From Flavobacteriales bacterium (lineage in GTDB: Bacteria; Bacteroidota; Bacteroidia; Flavobacteriales_D; Sanyastnellaceae), in the NCBI GenBank assembly GCA_002863125.1, contig PKEB01000028.1, positions 24,238-88,237 of the forward strand: a stretch of 64,000 nt of DNA, read 5' to 3'. Under the pieces are notes generated by a model that was given only the letters and a program-made list of their open reading frames with translations, was not told where the DNA came from and did not search any database. The translations under genes were made by a program, and so were the position numbers. The stretch's first letter is position 1; the number at the start of each line of letters is the position of its first letter. This document shows positions 61,733-64,000 of the stretch, in pieces.

Positions 61733-63316
61733 ATGCCCCGTATTTCATTGATTTTCATGTTGCTATTGGGAGGAGCAACGGCCGCCTGGTCACAAGCCCC
61801 CACGTTCCATGCGGATATCGCGCCGATCATTTACCAGAATTGCACGGAGTGCCACCGCACCGGTGAGATTGGGCCGATGCCCTTCACGACGTACCAAGAA
61901 GTGAGTGAATACAGCTCCTTCATCTCTTATGTGACGGCGACCAAATACATGCCGCCATGGACTCCCGATCCGAATTACTCCTCGTTGCGCGGGGAGCGGT
62001 TTTTGACGGAGGATGAGATCGAATTGCTCGCTGAATGGCACGAAGCTGGAGTCCCTGAGGGCGATCCGGCAGACAACCCGGGGTTGCCGGATTTTCCTGA
62101 GGGCAGCCAGGTAGGTGAGCCTGATCTAGTGATTTCGATGCCAAGTCCGTACGTGCACGGCGGTGACATGGAGGAGCAATATCAAGTGTACGTACTGGAG
62201 ACAGGCGTGACCGAGGAAACGGAAATCCGCGCGGTGGAAATCCGCCCGGAAAACGGAGCCATTGCACATCACGCTCTGATCGGGTACACCGAAAGTCCAA
62301 CGTCGATTTCGGAGGCCGAGGCCTTGGATGCGGAGACGCCTGAGGAGGGATACGAGAGCTTTGGAGACTATGGCGTGCCGGTAGAGGATTTTCTGTTCGG
62401 CGGATGGGCACCCGGCGTTGAGCCCACGGTTTTCCCTTCCACCATCGGGAAGAAAATCGGTCCCAACGGACGGTTCTTGCTGCAAATGCACTACGGGCCC
62501 ACCCCGGTGGAAGAGTCCGATTTGACCGAGTTCAACTTATTCTTCACCGACGTTCCGGTGCAACGCGAAGTTGAACTGGAGATGATGACCCCGGCCAACC
62601 TCTCGGAATCATTTTTCATTCAGCCCAATGAGATCAAGACGTTTCACGGAACAGCGACTGTAGATGAGGACATCAGTTTGCTGAGTGTCATGCCGCACTG
62701 CCATTTGCTGGGCAAGGCATGGGAAGTGTACGCAGTGTCGCCCAACCAAGCGGATACTATCCCCCTGATTTCCATTCCGGAATGGGATTTCAATTGGCAG
62801 GGGATTTACGATTTTCCATCCTTGAAGCACATCCCGGCGGGGTACACGATGCACGCAATTTGCACGTACGACAATACTTCGGACAACCCCGATAACCCCA
62901 ACAATCCGCCGCAATGGACGAGCTGGGGCGACCTGACGGGCGATGAGATGTACGTCCTCTTTTTCCAATATGTGGAATACATGGAAGGCGACGAAAACAT
63001 TACGCTGTCTACTGCAGATGAGGACACGCGCATCGTCTACCAAAGCGATGTGCTGTTCCCGGCGTGGCCGAATCCGGCGCACGCAGGGCAGGAGGTGACG
63101 GTGAGTTGGCACCTCAACGAGCCCGTGGAGATGACGCTGGAGCTGTTGGATGTACGCGGTCGCGTGGTGGACACGTGGTTGCCCATGCAGTCGTTCCCGC
63201 GCGGTCATCACCAGCGTTCCTTTGTGTTGGATGCGCTGCAATCGGGTACGTACTTCTACCGGCTGACGACTGCTGACGGATTGGTCCGCAGCCACACGGT
63301 TCAAGTGGTGGATTGA
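61733..63316 (+). CDS. Secreted cytochrome c / copper monooxygenase-like protein with type IX sorting domain
   Basis: A 527-residue exported protein. Signal peptide about 1-20. A mini cytochrome c domain has heme motif CTECH (Cys37, Cys40, His41) and probable distal Met in KYMPPW (about 72). Next comes a PHM/DBH-like copper type II monooxygenase region: His-His in IAHHALIGYT (about 178-180), His in LQMHYGP (about 252) and His-x-His in MPHCHLLGKAW (322, 324), matching the CuH/CuM ligand order; a Met near 420 may complete the site. A C-terminal type A sorting domain (WPNPAHAGQEV ... GTYFYRL) sends it through type IX secretion. TAACTTTC ends 4 bases before the ATG. The thioredoxin-like partner overlaps its stop. 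Confidence 0.8.
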   Translation: MPRISLIFMLLLGGATAAWSQAPTFHADIAPIIYQNCTECHRTGEIGPMPFTTYQEVSEYSSFISYVTATKYMPPWTPDPNYSSLRGERFLTEDEIELLAEWHEAGVPEGDPADNPGLPDFPEGSQVGEPDLVISMPSPYVHGGDMEEQYQVYVLETGVTEETEIRAVEIRPENGAIAHHALIGYTESPTSISEAEALDAETPEEGYESFGDYGVPVEDFLFGGWAPGVEPTVFPSTIGKKIGPNGRFLLQMHYGPTPVEESDLTEFNLFFTDVPVQREVELEMMTPANLSESFFIQPNEIKTFHGTATVDEDISLLSVMPHCHLLGKAWEVYAVSPNQADTIPLISIPEWDFNWQGIYDFPSLKHIPAGYTMHAICTYDNTSDNPDNPNNPPQWTSWGDLTGDEMYVLFFQYVEYMEGDENITLSTADEDTRIVYQSDVLFPAWPNPAHAGQEVTVSWHLNEPVEMTLELLDVRGRVVDTWLPMQSFPRGHHQRSFVLDALQSGTYFYRLTTADGLVRSHTVQVVD

Positions 63317-63816
63317 TGTGGCAGGTGTGGGTGTTTTTGGCACCGCTGTGCCCGATTTGCCAGGACTATACGTACTACCTCAACGCCCTGCACGAGCAGT
63401 GGCGTGCTGCTGAAGAACCGCAGGTGGAATTGGTGGGTTGGTTTCCGAATCCGACCGTTACCGATGAGGCCATCGCCGAGTTTGCCGATTGCTATGCGGT
63501 GGAATGGGAAATGGCGCGCGACACGGTCGGCTGGTCGGAGGTAGTGGGCGCGCGGTTCACGCCTGAAGCAGCCTTGGTGAGCCCAGACGGTGAGGTGGTC
63601 TACCGGGGCCGCGTGAACGACCTGTACTACGCCTTGGGAAAACACCGTTCTACGCCCCGAAGTTCGGATTTGGCGCTCGCCGTTGAGCAAGCATTGAGCG
63701 GCCTGACGGTGGAGCCTGCGGAGACCGATGTCATCGGTTGCCCCATCCAAAATCGCCTCCCGTTTCAGGATTCTTTAGCATCTCAGGTTTTTGCTGGCGG
63801 GGTGCGTGGACTTTAG
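63316..63816 (+). CDS. Thioredoxin-like (redoxin) protein, partner of the cytochrome c/monooxygenase protein
   Basis: A 166-residue thioredoxin-fold protein. The redox motif is LCPICQDY (Cys12, Cys15); FTPEAALVSPDGEVVYRG carries the cis-Pro region, and RVNDLYYALGKHR plus the terminal GCPIQ are typical of redoxin domains fused to cytochrome c/monooxygenase proteins in other phyla (from memory). There is only a weak N-terminal hydrophobic segment and no clear signal peptide, so its location is uncertain. ATG 63316 overlaps the preceding stop by one base (TGATG), so it is translationally coupled. Confidence 0.75.
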   Translation: MWQVWVFLAPLCPICQDYTYYLNALHEQWRAAEEPQVELVGWFPNPTVTDEAIAEFADCYAVEWEMARDTVGWSEVVGARFTPEAALVSPDGEVVYRGRVNDLYYALGKHRSTPRSSDLALAVEQALSGLTVEPAETDVIGCPIQNRLPFQDSLASQVFAGGVRGL

Positions 63817-63826
63817 AAATCTCAAT

Positions 63827-63834
63827 TATCTTTG
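63827..63834 (+). promoter_or_regulatory. TAnnTTTG -7-type element for tRNA-His
   Basis: TATCTTTG, exact consensus, 20 bases upstream of the mature tRNA 5' end. Confidence 0.5.
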
Positions 63835-63854
63835 CGCTCCCTTTTGGGGCAAAC

Positions 63855-63929
63855 GGTGGCTATAGCTCAGTTGGTTAGAGCACTGGATTGTGGTTCCAGG
63901 GGTCGTGGGTTCAAATCCCATTAGCCACC
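63855..63929 (+). tRNA. tRNA-His (anticodon GTG)
   Basis: A full cloverleaf. Acceptor GTGGCTA (63856-63862) pairs with TAGCCAC (63922-63928); the extra G at 63855 (position -1, unique to tRNA-His) faces C73 at 63929. Anticodon stem CTGGA/TCCAG encloses loop TTGTGGT with anticodon GTG. T-loop GTTCAAATC is standard. The 3' CCA is not encoded. Confidence 0.98.
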
Positions 63930-63933
63930 CATC

Positions 63934-63959
63934 AACCCTCGCTTCGGCGGGGGTTTTTT
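63934..63959 (+). terminator. Intrinsic terminator after tRNA-His
   Basis: A 9-bp stem AACCCTCGC / GCGGGGGTT (one T-G wobble) capped by a stable TTCG tetraloop and followed by a T-run. The last 40 bases of the window hold nothing else I can identify. Confidence 0.88.
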
Positions 63960-64000
63960 GTGCGTCAAGGTTGCGCTTGGGGGGGTGCTACAGAAGATCA

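Noticed and set aside
1..64000. CRISPR arrays, insertion sequences, integrases, phage genes, rRNA
   Set aside because: No spaced direct repeats, transposase or integrase motifs, or rRNA sequence were seen; the window looks like ordinary chromosomal backbone.

Overview
The window reads as one contiguous, gene-dense stretch of a Bacteroidota chromosome, most likely a high-GC member of the Flavobacteriales (a marine Cryomorphaceae/Schleiferiaceae-type lineage is my guess, not proven). The signs are two proteins with type IX secretion C-terminal sorting domains, a BshB1-type bacillithiol enzyme, DUF3822-rsmD-coaD and rhomboid-rhomboid-endonuclease gene orders, many LPP20/DUF-type lipoproteins, and a Bacteroidota-like TAnnTTTG element just upstream of many start codons instead of Shine-Dalgarno sequences. 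There is no phage, insertion sequence, plasmid or CRISPR signature. No gene-free stretch exceeds about 145 bases.

Layout. 1-13.6 kb: lipoprotein (cut by the window edge), MacB-type permease, aconitase, PdeM-like phosphoesterase, NamZ-like muramidase, LolC-type permease, a PLP-dependent cysteine/cystathionine synthase, ornithine aminotransferase, nucleoside diphosphate kinase, RecD-like helicase. 13.7-24.3 kb: membrane protein-DUF3822-rsmD-coaD operon, Nudix/pyrE divergent pair, SRPBCC protein, birA, then rsfS-ftsH-DUF2007-cdsA-psd. 24.4-28.9 kb: type IX-secreted Asp-box protein, cinA, rpmB, prohibitin-like protein. 28.9-36.2 kb (minus): VWA protein, fabG, paired Fe-S electron-transfer proteins, mlaD and a cell-wall amidase. 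36.2-45.3 kb: lptD, small membrane protein, ridA, pabA/trpG, three LPP20/CsgG-like lipoproteins, saccharopine dehydrogenase. 45.4-51.7 kb: ispH, mutL, two rhomboids, endonuclease/phosphatase-family protein. 51.7-58.5 kb (minus): a tightly overlapping carotenoid operon crtI-crtB-X-idi-crtD-cruF-crtZ-crtY. 58.6-64 kb: bshB1, flippase and glycosyltransferase, a cytochrome c/copper-monooxygenase-like type IX-secreted protein with a thioredoxin-like partner, and tRNA-His.

How the genes work together. Envelope functions dominate: lptD, mlaD, amidase, NamZ, cdsA/psd phospholipid synthesis, fabG, FtsH and prohibitin quality control, and multiple lipoproteins. IspH, Idi and the crt operon form an isoprenoid-to-carotenoid route; cruF plus a crtD-like desaturase alongside crtY and crtZ point to monocyclic myxol/saproxanthin-type pigments and not simply zeaxanthin. 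GGPP synthase (crtE) is not in the window.

The most interesting items are the cytochrome c-PHM-like-type IX protein with its redoxin partner; the uncharacterised secreted gene embedded in the carotenoid operon; the LPP20/CsgG-like lipoprotein trio; a low-GC mosaic core in ornithine aminotransferase; and extreme compaction (four convergent pairs with back-to-back stop codons and two divergent pairs sharing one CATG for both start codons).
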